In this document: piece by piece, positions 49,012-60,150 of the stretch
How positions within the stretch are numbered: position 1 is the first letter of the stretch
Layout: each line of letters starts with the position of its first letter
Origin: Dasypus novemcinctus
Lineage: Eukaryota > Chordata > Mammalia > Cingulata > Dasypodidae
NCBI RefSeq assembly: GCF_030445035.2
Contig: NC_080677.1
Coordinates: forward strand, 27,725,513-27,789,512
Length of the DNA: 64,000 bases
Reading direction: 5' to 3'
The notes under the pieces: model-generated
The model's input: only the letters and a program-made list of their open reading frames with translations
The model's database searches: none
Told to the model about the DNA's origin: nothing
Position numbers and translations under genes: made by a program

Positions 49012-49250
49012 TGAGCAAGAAGAAGATTTTGAAAGCATACATAGAAAAATAGCAGCTCTTATGGGAATGAAAGGTGCAATCAATGAAATTAAAAATGATT
49101 GGAATCATAAAATAGCAGATTTGAAGAGGCAGAAAAAAGGATTGGTGAGCCTGAAGAAATGGCCTTTGAAAGTAAACATACAGAGAGTAAACATACAAAG
49201 AACAGATGAAGAAAAGAATGGAAAAAAATTGAACAAGGTCTCAGGGAACT
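49012..49250 (+). pseudogene. L1 ORF1 middle part after the insertion
   Basis: Continues the ORF1 frame interrupted at 48390 (EQEEDFESIHRKIAAL...), still coiled-coil-like. It runs to a stop near 49250, after which the frame is lost by a shift, so the gene is broken. Confidence 0.8.
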
Positions 49251-49458
49251 GACAGCAAAAGATGTGCAAACATATGTGTCATGGGTGTTCCAGAAGGAAA
49301 AGAGAAGGGAAAAGGGGCAGAAGAAATATTTAAAGAAATAATGGTAGAAAATTTCACAATGCTACTGAAGGACATAGATATCCCTGTCCAAGAAGCACAA
49401 CGTATTCCCATCTGAAAAAATCGAAAATAGACCAACTCCAAGACACATACTCATCAGA

Positions 49459-49806
49459 ATGTCAAAGGCCAAAGACAAAGAGAGAATTCTGAGGGCAGCA
49501 AGGGAAAAGCAATGGATAACATATAAGGGATATCTAATAAGATTAAGTGCTGATTTCCTACCAGAAACCATGGAGGCAAGAAGACAGTGGTTTGATAAAT
49601 CTAAGATGTACAAGAGAAAAATTTCCAGCCAAGAATCTTATATCCAGCAAATGTCTTTCAAAAATGAGGGTGAAATTAGAATATTCACAGATAAACAGAA
49701 ACTGAGAAAATTTCTAAGCAAGAGACCAGAATTTCAGGAAATACTAAAGGGTGTGCTAGAACCTGAAAAGAAAAGTCAGAAGAGAGAGGTCTGGAAGAGA
49801 GTTTAG
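49459..49806 (+). pseudogene. L1 ORF1 C-terminal domain part
   Basis: A 115-codon frame with the conserved ORF1p C-terminal motifs ERILRAAREK, 'IRLSADF', EARRQW, 'SFKNEGEI' and 'FQEILKGVL', ending with a stop at 49806. It belongs to the RNA-binding and C-terminal domain region. Between the previous piece and this one the sequence is frame-shifted. Confidence 0.85.
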
Positions 49807-49979
49807 AAATGAAGATTGTATCAATAAAAGTAACTGAAAGTGTCGAAAGAGTGGTGAAAATAAAATATGACAGATAAAACTCAAAGAGTCAGGAATAAAC
49901 TTAACCAATGATGTAAAGCACTTGTATTAAAAAAAAACTGCAGCTCTTTGTTAAAACAAATAAAAAAACCCTAACCCCC

Positions 49980-50600
49980 TAAACAACTGGAATAACATTC
50001 CATGTTCATGGATTGGAAGACTAAATATCATTAAGATGTCAATTCTACTCAAATTGATATACAGATTTAAAACAATCCTGATAAAAATAACACCAGCATT
50101 AAAGAAAAAATTGAAAATACAAGATTAAATTTATTTGAAAGGGTAAGGAGTCCTGAATAGCCAGAAACATCATGAAAAGGAAAAGTGAACCCTCATTTCC
50201 AGACTTTAAATCATAATACCTACCTATAGTGCTAAAAACAACATGGTATTGGCATAAAGACAGACACAATGGACTGATGGAACCAAACTTATGGTTCAGA
50301 AACAGACCCTCAAAAGTATGGTCTAGTGATTGTTGACTAGCCTGTCAAACTAACACAGCTCAGGCAGAACAATCTAATCAACAAATGGTGCTGAAAAAAT
50401 TGGACATCCATAGTTGAAAGAAGGAAAGAAGACCCGTATCTCGCACCTTATTGAAAAATTAACTCAAAATGGATCAAAAAACTAAAAATAAAAGCAAGAA
50501 CCATAAAACTTCTGGAAGAAATTATTGGAAAATATCTTCAAGACCTGGTGGTAGGTGGTGGATTCTTACAGGAGATAAGAGAAGGACTGAGTGGGCTACT
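49980..50600 (+). pseudogene. L1 ORF2 3' remnant
   Basis: Text such as 'acattccatgttcatggatt' and 'tattggcataaagacagac' matches the 3' third of L1 ORF2. There are many stops and shifts. Endonuclease and most reverse transcriptase are missing, since ORF1's end is separated from this by only ~170 bp, so a large internal deletion occurred. Confidence 0.7.
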
Positions 50601-51660
50601 GATGTTTAATGTATGTAGAAGTTTTAATTAGCTTTACTGTAAAATTGTGGAAATGTATAGAGTGGATGGTAACACAGTGTAAGAGCTAGTTTATAAATGG
50701 AGGTGTGACTGAAAACGGTAGACTAGTTATATAAATGCCAATTGACAGAATGCTTGAGAATAATCTAGGAACTGGATAGCACAGTAAACCAAGAGGTGGG
50801 TGAGAATTGTCGTTGATGGTACAGATGCAAGAGTGTCCTTTGTTAGCTAGAACAAATGTTTATCACTACTGCAGGGTGATGGGAACGTGGAGAAGCATGG
50901 GAAAAATACAGCGGGAGTGACCTATGGACTGTGGTTAGTAGTAATAATATATTATTCTTGCATCTATGCAAAAGATATACTGTGTTGTTACTGAGGCAGT
51001 ATGGAAAATGTGAGCCAAATGTACACTATGGACATGGTAACAATCAGATGATATTATTTTATCTGTAGCAAATGACACATTACATTGTGGTGTGTTGATG
51101 GAGGGGTGTTGTTTGGGAATTCTCCACATGTGCATGATTGTTTTATAAGTTTACAACTTCTGTCATAAAAAAATACATTTAAGAAATAATAATAGGGTGG
51201 GCTGGGGGGAAAACACACCAACTATAAGATAAGGACTATGATTAGTAGTAAGATTTTGACAGTGTTCTTTCCTAGTTTGTAACAAACGTGTCATGACAAT
51301 GCAAGGTGTTGGTGGAGGGTTGATGTATGGGACCCCTGTAGGATGTAATGCATGTTTGCTTTGTAAGTTCACAACTTTTACTATACACTTAATTGTTTAT
51401 GTATGTTCATATATAAATGATATAAAGATAATAACAATCGGATTGATTAGGGGAAAGCTACTTTGTTTAGTAGTAATATTTTGACAATGCTCTTTAATCA
51501 TTAGTTAAAAAGGTTTAAAAACAATGCAAGTTATTGGTGGTAGGGTAAGATGTTATATATGTTTGATGTTATATATGTTTGTTTTGTAAGTTCACAACTA
51601 TTATACATTTATTGTTTATGTATGTTTATGTATGAGTGATAGATTTCAGTAAATTTAAAA
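50600..51660 (+). repeat. L1 3' UTR with ~220-bp diverged tandem units
   Basis: Three diverged copies of a motif with 'gtgttgatggagggg' (about 51093), 'gttggtggagggttg' (about 51309) and 'ttattggtggtagggt' (about 51530) lie about 215-220 bp apart. Each is followed by 'taagttcacaact'-type text and AT-rich spacers. Their length and arrangement are clear by eye. The element ends at an A-rich tail near 51657. Confidence 0.7.
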
Positions 51661-51671
51661 AAAAAAGCAAC

Positions 51672-52620
51672 TCAAAAAAAACCAGACATGCACAAAAGTA
51701 GAAAAAATCACCCATAATGAAAAGAAAAATCAATCAATCAAAACCGACCTAGAACTGACACAGATTTTAAAATTAGCAGATAAGGACATTAAATCAGTTA
51801 TCATGACTTAATGTATGAATGTTGAGGAAATCAGAGGAAAGATTAAACACATTAAGTGGAGATATGCAAGCCTATAAAGTAGATGTAAATTGAACTTTTA
51901 GAGATGAAAACTATAATGTGTCAGGTAAAATTTACACTAGATGGGATTAACAACAGGTTAGAGATTGCATAAGAAAAGATTTGTGAAATTGAGAAATAGC
52001 TATAGAAAGAGTTTCATATAAAATAGAGAGAAAAAAATTTAATGGAAAGAGAATCAGTGAGCTGTTGGGCAACTTTAAGCAGCTTAACATACAGGTAACT
52101 GGAATCCCAAGAGCAGATTTCAAATTTCATGAAAACTATAAACATGCAGATCTAAGAATTTCTATGAACCTTAAGCACAAGAAAAATGAAAAAACAAAAC
52201 AAAAGAACATCAGAATTAATACTGGTGATAAGAGAAAAAAAATCTTAAAAGCAGCCAGGGAGAAATAGCACATTATGACAAAGGAACAATAATAAGGATC
52301 ATAGCAGATTTTTCACTGGAAGTGAATCATGTGAGAAAACAGTAGAGTGACATCTGTCAGGTACTGAAAGAAAAAACTGTCAACTTAGAATTCTAGACCC
52401 AGCAATAATATCTTTCAAAAACCAAGATGAAACATACTTTTTCAGACATATAAAACAGGTAAAAATTCATCACCAGCAGTTCTGTTACAAGTAATGTGAA
52501 AGGAAGTTTTGCAGGCAGAAGGCAAACAGATTGCATCGAGGAGCAATACAAAGCAATGAATGGTACTGGAAATGGTAACCATGAGGGTATCTACTAAAGA
52601 TTTTGTTTTTATAACTTAAG
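51672..52620 (+). mobile_element. HAL1 element, 3' part
   Basis: Continues the HAL1 split at 46876: 'ctagaactgacacagatttt', 'attagcagataaggacatt', 'agatgaaaactataatgtg' and 'cagtgagctgttgggcaact'. It has decayed ORF1 frames with 'KKILKAAREK'-like codons near 52233. No ORF2 follows, as expected of HAL1. Confidence 0.8.
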
Positions 52621-53202
52621 TATTTTTAAAGGATAATTGACTAAGTAAAAATAATAATGTAGTATCAGGTTTATAACAAAGAATCTATGTATATAAGCAC
52701 ATATAATTATAATATAGAATAGTTTATACGGAAGGAGCTGTCTGCAAGATTTTCCTGTAACAATCATGTGTAATTTTTATAGAGAATTTAACCTGGGTAA
52801 TAAAATATTTGTTTAATTTGTTAGATAAATTAGGGTATACACATTACATATTTATTATAGGAAATTTACTTGTACAATAGTTAACCCACTATGAGCTCAC
52901 TGTTCTTGCTCTAGTTTAACGCAGCCATTTAAAAATACTTCAGATCCTTTTAGAGTTGGAAAAAAATCACCCATTTTCCTCATTATACCAGCTATGGATA
53001 CATAATAAATTATGATGATGGCAGACACATATCAAAAGCTCAATGCAGAAATTCAAATCCTTTTTAGGTGCTATGCAAAGGGTCCTGGTCACTTTGGCTG
53101 GAGCCTCTCCATGGAATAACCCTGTAGGATGGGGAGTCCATTCTCAAGAATGTCCACACAAGCTCCCTGTTCTAAGTTCCCCTTACGTGCTTCAGCACTC
53201 AC
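52621..53202. other. Unassigned AT-rich DNA
   Basis: No recognised gene. A possible short palindromic or AT-rich stretch lies near 52680-52860. ITPRID1 intron if the candidate exon at 53203 is real. Confidence 0.5.
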
Positions 53203-53235
53203 CATAGCTTGTTCCACTCAGTCCCCAGGGCCTTT
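53203..53235 (-). CDS. ITPRID1: Candidate ITPRID1 micro-exon (33 bp)
   Basis: A 33-bp stretch with an acceptor 'ctgcctactgcag' and strong donor 'gtgagt'. In the frame required by the exon at 44196-44278, which needs one base from upstream, it is open: two bases, then RPWGLSGTSY and a final G. Joined to the next exon this gives a Gly at the junction, with no stop. It is short, so the support is only splice signals and phase. It could be fortuitous; its identity with ITPRID1 is inferred, not seen. Confidence 0.35.
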
Positions 53236-54589
53236 CTGCAGTAGGCAGAGTATATAGATAGCAGAGAGCAAAAGAGCACCAACTTCCACTCCTCACTCAT
53301 CACCCTCATTCAATACGAAGCGTTAGGGGACCCAAAGATATTCAGTAAGGAGGGGTTGACCTTGGTGAAGGATGGACAAGTGAGGATTCTGGATCCTTCT
53401 GTTATTTCTAAAGGTAGTGGTGTAAGATTTGCACCACAAACCATGAATGACTCCTGTACATCATTATTATTTGAACTTTTCAGATACTCTCTAAGCAATA
53501 GTTATTCTGGGACATAAGCTTCATTTAAACTGATTGCTATTCCCCTTCCTACAACCTAGAATGAAATTTTATGTTAGCGTACCAGAACAAAATTATATGT
53601 TCATATCATGGCTGGTCCATATCAGTCTGACCCAAATCAAAATGGAAACATGAACGGTCACTAAAAGTAGAATGGTCCCTAAAAGTAAAAGAGATACATT
53701 CGTGATATAAATATTACCTTTGGTTGACCGCACTTGTGTAGAGTGCAAAAGAAAACTATAAAACTCATTTAAAAAAACTTATGAAAACCAGGCTTTTGAG
53801 AACCTCACTTTGATGGTGAGATAGGATGGAATTGGGCACAGTTTTCTCAGGAGTGGAGGCTCATTTATCTTGTGATTTAAAAGTCAAATGGCAAGCATTC
53901 ACATCATTTTGAGAGATTCCCCAGCAAAATATGGGCCAATCTACAGATGGTTTAATTTCTTCAGGAGGCTAAAAATCTTTCCTACCTATAAACATCACAA
54001 AGTGGGTTTGCAAATTCTAAATATTGTTTTAGGATTGTAGGAATTAAATGAGAAGAAAGAGGAATGGCTTAGCCCACAATGACTATGATATATTATTAAA
54101 ATAGATAAATAAAAATATTCATCCTTTCTCTATTATTCCTACACTCTTACAACCTAGTATGTAATATGGGGGAGGCTTGGCTTTGGGGAAGGCAGTATGG
54201 CATCTGACAGGAGCAATGGAACTTGTACGAGTATCCCTGGTTCAGTCCCACCCAGTTCCTGAAACTATCTGAAGAACATTAGAAGTCTTATCACCTCCAA
54301 TGGAATTTTCTCTAGGCACTCATTGTGCCCAATGAGCCATAGCTCTTCCATATTCTACTGGACTAAGGGCCTTCCTTGACTTCTACTTGCTCCTAGCTAG
54401 ATCTTATCATCTAAATCCTCAAATGCTGACTTTGTCCTATTCCAAAACTAAGAAAACTGGAACCCTTTGACTACCCCCAACATCCATTTGACTTGGTCAT
54501 GTCCCTTTAGACTATGTGTTACCCCCACACCACCAATCCCATAGCTCAGGCAAGCTAACCTTCTACAATGTAAGCTCCTGAGAGCCAGT
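53236..54589. other. Unassigned DNA with old fragments
   Basis: No gene is recognised. Between 54270 and 54600 the text 'ccttctacaatgtaagctcc' and neighbouring C/T-rich sequence look like a decayed L2 3' end, too diverged to name with confidence. Confidence 0.4.
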
Positions 54590-54790
54590 TAGGTACCATT
54601 AATGAGTCATCCGGACAATTTGGAGCCAGATATGCTAAGTTCAAATCCTGACTCCACTACTTAGTAGCTGTGTGATCTTGAGCATGCCACTTTACCCTCT
54701 CTGAAGCAGTTTACTCATGTGGAAAAGAATAAACACAGTAGTAGTATGTTACTTGTGGGGTTGCAATGACGATGATATCCAATAACATAT
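54590..54790 (+). mobile_element. MIR SINE
   Basis: Plus MIR text: 'ttggagccagatatgctaa', 'gttcaaatcctgactccac', 'tagctgtgtgatcttgagca' and 'cagtttactcatgtgg', followed by a recognisable core end. Confidence 0.88.
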
Positions 54791-55034
54791 ATATAAGGAG
54801 ACTTTATGAGCACATAAAAGATGAAATAATTACATATATAAAAATTTTGCAGCAGAATTGATCATTACTAATATCTGTGAGAACTCAGTCACTATTAATA
54901 TCATTACATCTCAACTAATACTTATCATTAATATTAATATTTATTAGATAATACCTTTTTCAGCACACAATTGTTTTCACGGATTTGGATTTTACCTTCC
55001 CAAATTAGATGGTCCCTGCCTGGTGTCAGTACCA

Positions 55035-55130
55035 CTCTATTATAATTTTTTTAGGCATTAGTGGGGAATGAAACCAGGATCTTGTTACTGGGAAGCAGGT
55101 GCTCAACCACTATACTACATCGGCTTCCCT
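55035..55130 (-). mobile_element. Truncated tRNA-like SINE head
   Basis: Read on minus it starts 'gggaagccgatgtagtatag', 'tggttgagcacctgctt' and 'cctggtttcattcccc', an A/B-box arrangement like the heads of the other SINEs. Only ~95 bp remain, so either a short family or a truncated copy. The B-box is imperfect. Confidence 0.6.
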
Positions 55131-56289
55131 GTACTGTCTTTTAAGCTCAGACATTTCTGCCTGGGAGGAGGCAGGTGTCTGGGGCACCTTGTCAGAACAA
55201 TCACCAGATGGCAGCATCACACCAACCACTGACTCCGCTGCGCCAGGGCCCTGCCAAGAGCTTCTGGAACTGCTGAAATTAGCAAGAAAAGTCAACCTGA
55301 AAGGCTGGTATTCTGCCCTGTTTTGGTAGAAAAAACTTCTGAATCCTAAGTGGAAAGTTTTACATTTAACATAGTCCATCTTCATAGAGATGCAGGGGGA
55401 AAAAGCTATGGAATTGAAAACAATTAGGGAGTGTTGGGAGGGGGAGAAAGACAAAAGCCGTGTAAGGGTGTAGTATATGCTGCAGTTATGTAGAGCAAGA
55501 GAAATGGTCCAAGTTTGGCTTTTTGGGACTGAGCATCTTCCTTGGCTAAGTCTACTTTACCAATGCCACTGCCAAGTTCCTCTCTCTTCTGTTCCTCCTA
55601 AGGGAGAAAATTCTGTGGCAGCTTGTGGTGAAGTCAAGTCACAGAGGCGAGTTATCTTAGAATTAAATTGGGCATTACAGATTATGCACTTGAATGCCTG
55701 AAGGAGCAGGGCAGGTAGCATAAATGTATGAAGCAACCAGGATCCAGGACAAAAGAACACAGGGTGGACTGTTTGGGACTATTGAGTGTATGACCCCCAA
55801 AGGCATTGACTAAAACTAATGTTTTGTAAAACAAACCACGGTCTCTGTGGGCTACTGTCTACAGGACACCAGGTTGGAAACCAGTATGGTACCACCTGCC
55901 ATCCAATGTGGAAAGTCTTTCCAGAACATTCCTTAAAGTTGTTCTTCTAGCTGGTGCTTACACACTTCTAGTGACAGGGAACTTTCTGTTTATGTATAGT
56001 CAGAGCACATGCTAACTTTATATTGAGACAAATCTACTCTAGCATTTTCCATCTCTTGGTCAGAGCAATGCACTGTGGGTAATGCAGACCATGCCTAACC
56101 CTTTTCCTCAAGGCAGCTCCCTTCTGCTTTCCAGGCTTCTTCTCCTCAGGTTAAACCTCGCCAGAACCTTTACATCGGCCCTCACATGGCCGCTTCCTGG
56201 CCATTTATCTTCTTGGCCTCACACTCTTGAATAAGCTCTTATTTAACAACGCTTGCCATAAAATCTGGCACCCAGACTAGATTGAACAG
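55131..56289. other. Unassigned region with a GC-rich open stretch
   Basis: At 55130-55330 both strands are open (76 codons on plus, 114 on minus). The minus frame passes through an acceptor-like 'ttgctaatttcag' near 55277, but I find no donor or homology. I therefore do not call an exon. The rest holds no recognised feature. Confidence 0.4.
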
Positions 56290-56655
56290 TTGAGATCTGG
56301 TCAGCCCAGCACGGTAGAGAGAGGAACTGCCTCTTCTTAGTCTGGCTATTTTACTTCTATACACTCAGCCTAAGGCTGGATCAGCTTAGTTGGAAATTGT
56401 GTTACATTGTTGGGCTATACTGAGACCAGGTTCTTTTGAAATCAAGAAATAAATGTTTTAGCCCTAAACGAATGATTTAATTTTTATCTCTGTAAAATTT
56501 ATCTAACTGATTTGGGGCCACAGTCCCAACCTATCAGGGATACTTTTTATTTTTATTCTGAAATCTGTGTTATCTACAGCTTTAATAAACATCCTTGCTG
56601 TGTGGCCAAGTCATTATGAATATTCTGAATAAAATAGGTCACAGAGACAGAGTGC
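56290..56655 (+). mobile_element. L3/CR1-like LINE fragment
   Basis: 'ctacagctttaataaacatc', 'tggccaagtcattatgaata' and 'aaaataggtcacagagacag' correspond to the CR1/L3 end segment. The fragment is very old and has no ORF. Confidence 0.55.
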
Positions 56656-56664
56656 TTTGCTGGA

Positions 56665-56775
56665 AACATTCATTCATTTTATAAATGTTCATTAGGCCCC
56701 TGTAGGGGGTGACAATGTTCTAGATATTTCACCGAGAGAGAGCTGTCAGCAAAGGTACCTGCCCTCAGGGAGATT
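56665..56775 (+). mobile_element. L2-like fragment
   Basis: 'cattcattcattttataaat', 'gacaatgttctagatattt' and 'cctgccctcagggagattag' are L2 3' text. It lies directly after the L3 fragment. Confidence 0.65.
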
Positions 56776-57139
56776 AGGTTTATTTTTAATCTGATGGTGG
56801 AACCCAATAAAGGGTAAGGATACTTGTGGTTGTGGAAAATATTCCTGAAGCAATTTGATTCTTCCTTCGATGCCAGAAGACTTAGGCAGAAAAGTTTTTA
56901 ATCCTATAAAGATTTCTATGTAATGATTTATATAGAACTTCCATTAATGCCTTGCTGAAATTTCTATTTCAAGATCTTACAGCTTTGAAATTCATCCCAC
57001 CCACCCCCTTTTTTAAACTACTCTATATTAAGAAGTTTCTCTTTTGTTAGTTATTTAGTTAGAAAATATCCCCTTATCATTTAAAAGCTGCTTCTCTAAA
57101 ATTAACTCCTTTTTGGCATAATATCGTTAATTGCTTTTC

Positions 57140-57722
57140 TTTTTTTAATACATTTTAAATTTATTTTTTAAAAGATACTTAGATCGGGAAGCAGACTTGG
57201 CCCAGAGGTTACGGTGTCCATCTACCACATGGGAGGTCCGTGGTTCAAACCCCGGGCCTCCTTGACCCGTGTGGATCTGGCCCACGAGCAGTGCTGATGC
57301 GCACAAGGAGTGCCATGCCACGCAGGGGTGTCCCCGCATAGGGGAGCCCCATGCGCAAGGAGTGCGCCCCGTAAGGAGAGCGACACAGCGCAAAAGAAAG
57401 TTCAGCCTGCCCAAGAATGGTGCCGCACACACAGAGAGCTGACACAACAAGATGACGCAACAAAAAGAAACACAGATTCCCGTGCCGCTGACAACAACAG
57501 AAACGGACAAAAAGAAGAACATGTAGCAAATGGACAGAGAGAACAGACAACTGGGGTGGGGGGGGGGAGGAGAGAGAAATAAATAAAAATAAATCTTAAA
57601 AAAATAAAAGATACTTAGATTGCATAAAATGTTACATAAAAAAATATAAAGAATTCCCATATGACCCACTCCCCACACCTTCCACTTTTCCCCACATTAA
57701 CAACTTCTTTCATTAGTGTGTA
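57140..57722 (-). mobile_element. L1 3' terminus (minus), split by a DAS SINE
   Basis: The parts at 57140-57184 and 57621-57722 form an L1 3' end on minus ('agattgcataaaatgttac', 'acattaacaacttctttca'), the same terminus as at 10070-10230. The SINE at 57185-57605 interrupts it, with a perfect TSD. Confidence 0.7.
57185..57605 (+). mobile_element. DAS-type SINE with a perfect 15-bp TSD
   Basis: Head 'cgggaagcagacttggccca', B-box-like 'ggttcaaaccccggg', conserved body, a G-run and an A-rich tail. TSD 'aaaagatacttagat' (57170-57184 and 57606-57620). Nested in an L1 3' end. The 177-codon antisense ORF spanning this is only the SINE body read on the other strand. Confidence 0.95.
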
Positions 57723-58689
57723 AATTCTTTGCAATTGTCAGAATTATAAAAGTAATGCATGGTGAAGAAGTAAATTTGGAAAATGAAAAAATATAAATAA
57801 AATAATCTATAATCAATCATGCAGGGAAGATTACTATATTTCTACGCATTTTAATCCAGTATATTTTCTTTGTGCATGTGTATATGTGTTTTGTAAAATA
57901 AAAATCATATCACATACATTTTATATCCTTCTTTTCACAAAATATATTGTAAACTTTCTTTTACCCTTAAATATCCCTTAAAAATATATTTGAAATAGTG
58001 TAGGGATATACCATATGTTGGACATTTAAAGCTTCCAAATAAGCCATAATGCAATGAATATCCTCAAACATAAAAGTTGTGGCATCTTAATTAAAATAGA
58101 TTTTAAAAGTGTAGAATTGGAAAAGGTGTAAACAATTTTATGTCTATAGAAACAGCATCAAATTTCTTCCTAAGAATGTCTGAACAGGTCACAAGGCTAT
58201 CAACAATGTTTTTGAGAGTTCAACAAAAATTTTTTAATATTTTGTCAATTTGAATAGTGAAAAATGTTATTTTAATTTCTACTTATTTGATTAGATAAAT
58301 GAAGTTGAAATACTGAATTTAGTTTATAATGTGTGTGCTAATGTATGTGTGTTTGTGAGCACATGCAATTATGCTGCCTCTTTAAAAAATAATTGGATAG
58401 GTTTCTCGCTTTTTTCCACATGCTCTCAAGCAACTTCTAAAGCCTAGGCGTTATCATGTCCTTAAAATTTTAAAAGACCTCAGTCATAAAAACACTGACC
58501 ATGGTAGCTCTTAAAAGATGAAATCTATGACAACTTTGAATTTCTTCAACACTTATTGATATTTCAACACTCCTACTTCTTGAGTTAATGGTAACACTTG
58601 TTTTTTTAAAAACATATTTTCTAATGTCAGCAATCAAATAATTTATATTCATTCCATAGTCACTAAAAAGGGAAAAGACTATGTCTCTG
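57723..58689. other. Unassigned AT-rich DNA
   Basis: No gene or clearly named repeat is recognised. A GT-rich stretch lies at about 58325-58360. Confidence 0.5.
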
Positions 58690-59010
58690 CCTCTTGTCAT
58701 AGCTTTGGCTTTATTTTATAAATTTTTGTATTCCTGTTTTTTCTTGAATTCTCCTCTTCCTATAATACTATAATTTCTGTTTTCATTTTGTTTGCATTCA
58801 TACTTTTGGGTACATTTTGTCCATTCATTTGCTTTTAACTTTTCTTTGATTCCTTATTTTAAAGGTGGATAACTTTTTTACATGATATTTGAGTCTTTTT
58901 CTGTGTCAGGTCCATTTATTTCATGTATAACTATTTTCATATGTTATACATTTGGCCTTGTCTTTTGTAACTTTGTTATCTATTTTTCTAACTGTGATTG
59001 CTATAGTAAA
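58690..59010 (-). mobile_element. Old L1M-type LINE segment
   Basis: Reverse L1M text: 'tttgattccttattttaaag', 'tgtgtcaggtccatttattt', 'catttggccttgtcttttg' and 'tttttctaactgtgattgc'. Only the 3' part is left. The plus ORF of 88 codons is a shadow. Confidence 0.65.
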
Positions 59011-59200
59011 TGCATGGCACATTTGAGGGGAGCCTCCCTCTCATTTGGAAAACAAGCATCACTAATTGTCCATGAGAGTTCTGATAAGTTGGGGTTCAGA
59101 CCCAGAAACTTTCACAGTTCAGCATTATTAGTAGCTAGTACTAATTAATCAGAATTGGGATATGATAGCTGGAAAATTTGCTTACTAAAATTTCTTTACT

Positions 59201-59572
59201 CGGGAAACGGACTTGGCCCAGTGGTTAGGGCGTCCGTCTACCACATGGGAGGTCCGTGGTTCAAACTCCGGGCCTCCCTGACCCACGTGGAGCTGGCCCA
59301 TGCGCAGTGCTGATGCGCACAAGGAGTGCCCTACCACACAGGGGTGTCCCCCATGTAGGGGAGCCCCACGCACAAAGGGTGCACCCGTAAGGAATGCCGC
59401 CCAGAGCGAAAGAAAGTGCAGCCTGCCCGGGAATGGCGCCGCCCACACTTCCCGTGCTGCTGACAACAGAAGCGGACAAAGAAACAAGACGCAGCAAATA
59501 GACACAGAGAACAGACAACCGGGGGAGGGGGAGGGAATTAAATAAATAAATAAATCTTTAAAAAAAATAAAT
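59201..59572 (+). mobile_element. DAS-type SINE with a perfect 14-bp TSD
   Basis: Head 'cgggaaacggacttggccca', A-box-like 'tggcccagtggttagg', B-box-like 'ggttcaaactcc' (59259-59270), body and AAATAAATAAATAAATC tail. TSD 'aaaatttctttact' (59187-59200 and 59573-59586). The best-preserved copy and probably the youngest. Confidence 0.95.
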
Positions 59573-59699
59573 AAAATTTCTTTACTTAAGCAGCTCTCTG
59601 AAAATTCTAAAACTAATTGAGCCAGTTTTCCATTAATCTAATTTTAGAGATTTACTCTTTGCACTTAGTTCCCTTCTCAGTTTTGCTTACAGGAATAAG

Positions 59700-60150
59700 A
59701 TAATGTCTCAAAGCAAAACCAGACAGAATGATGTAAATCTGTAAACTTTCTCAGACACAAAAACCTTGATATCCTTGAACGGTTTGCTGAGAAAAGAGCT
59801 ATGAAGGCCTTGTACCTGCACAAATATATCTAAACTGTGGTTTATTAGTTGCTGAAATCAAGGACAAAGTTGAATGTGCTTGAGACAGTACAGGACTGAG
59901 AAACTGCACATATTCTCTTCACAAGACCCCTGGCACCACTTGTTTTTCTTTTCCCCTACCCCTCTCCTTTTGCCTATAAAAACCCTAATTCCCCTTCTCA
60001 CGTTGAGCTGGTTTGGGGAAGATTCTCCCAGTTCCTTGCTATGCACTTGCAATAAATCACCTTCTCACTTAGAGATGTGTTTGTCCTTTGTGGCACTGGA
60101 GCGGGCAGGCCTGTGTACTGGAAATAGCCATTCTTATGGTAACAGATATA
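59700..60150 (+). mobile_element. Solo LTR-like element
   Basis: A TATA-like 'gcctataaaaaccctaatt' near 59971 is followed ~75 bp later by an AATAAA (60049-60054), the spacing of an LTR U3/R boundary, with pyrimidine-rich DNA around. TG near 59703 and CA near 60144 are possible ends; TSDs do not match well. No internal retroviral sequence is seen. It looks like an ERV1-type LTR, unnamed. Confidence 0.5.

Noticed and set aside
55130-55330. Possible exon open on both strands, with an acceptor-like site
   Set aside because: No matching donor, no recognised homology, and the phase does not connect with ITPRID1.
57145-57678. 177-codon minus-strand ORF
   Set aside because: It runs across the DAS SINE body and its L1 flank; similar ORFs arise from every DAS copy in the window (6861, 35283, 44575, 59185), so they reflect repeat composition.
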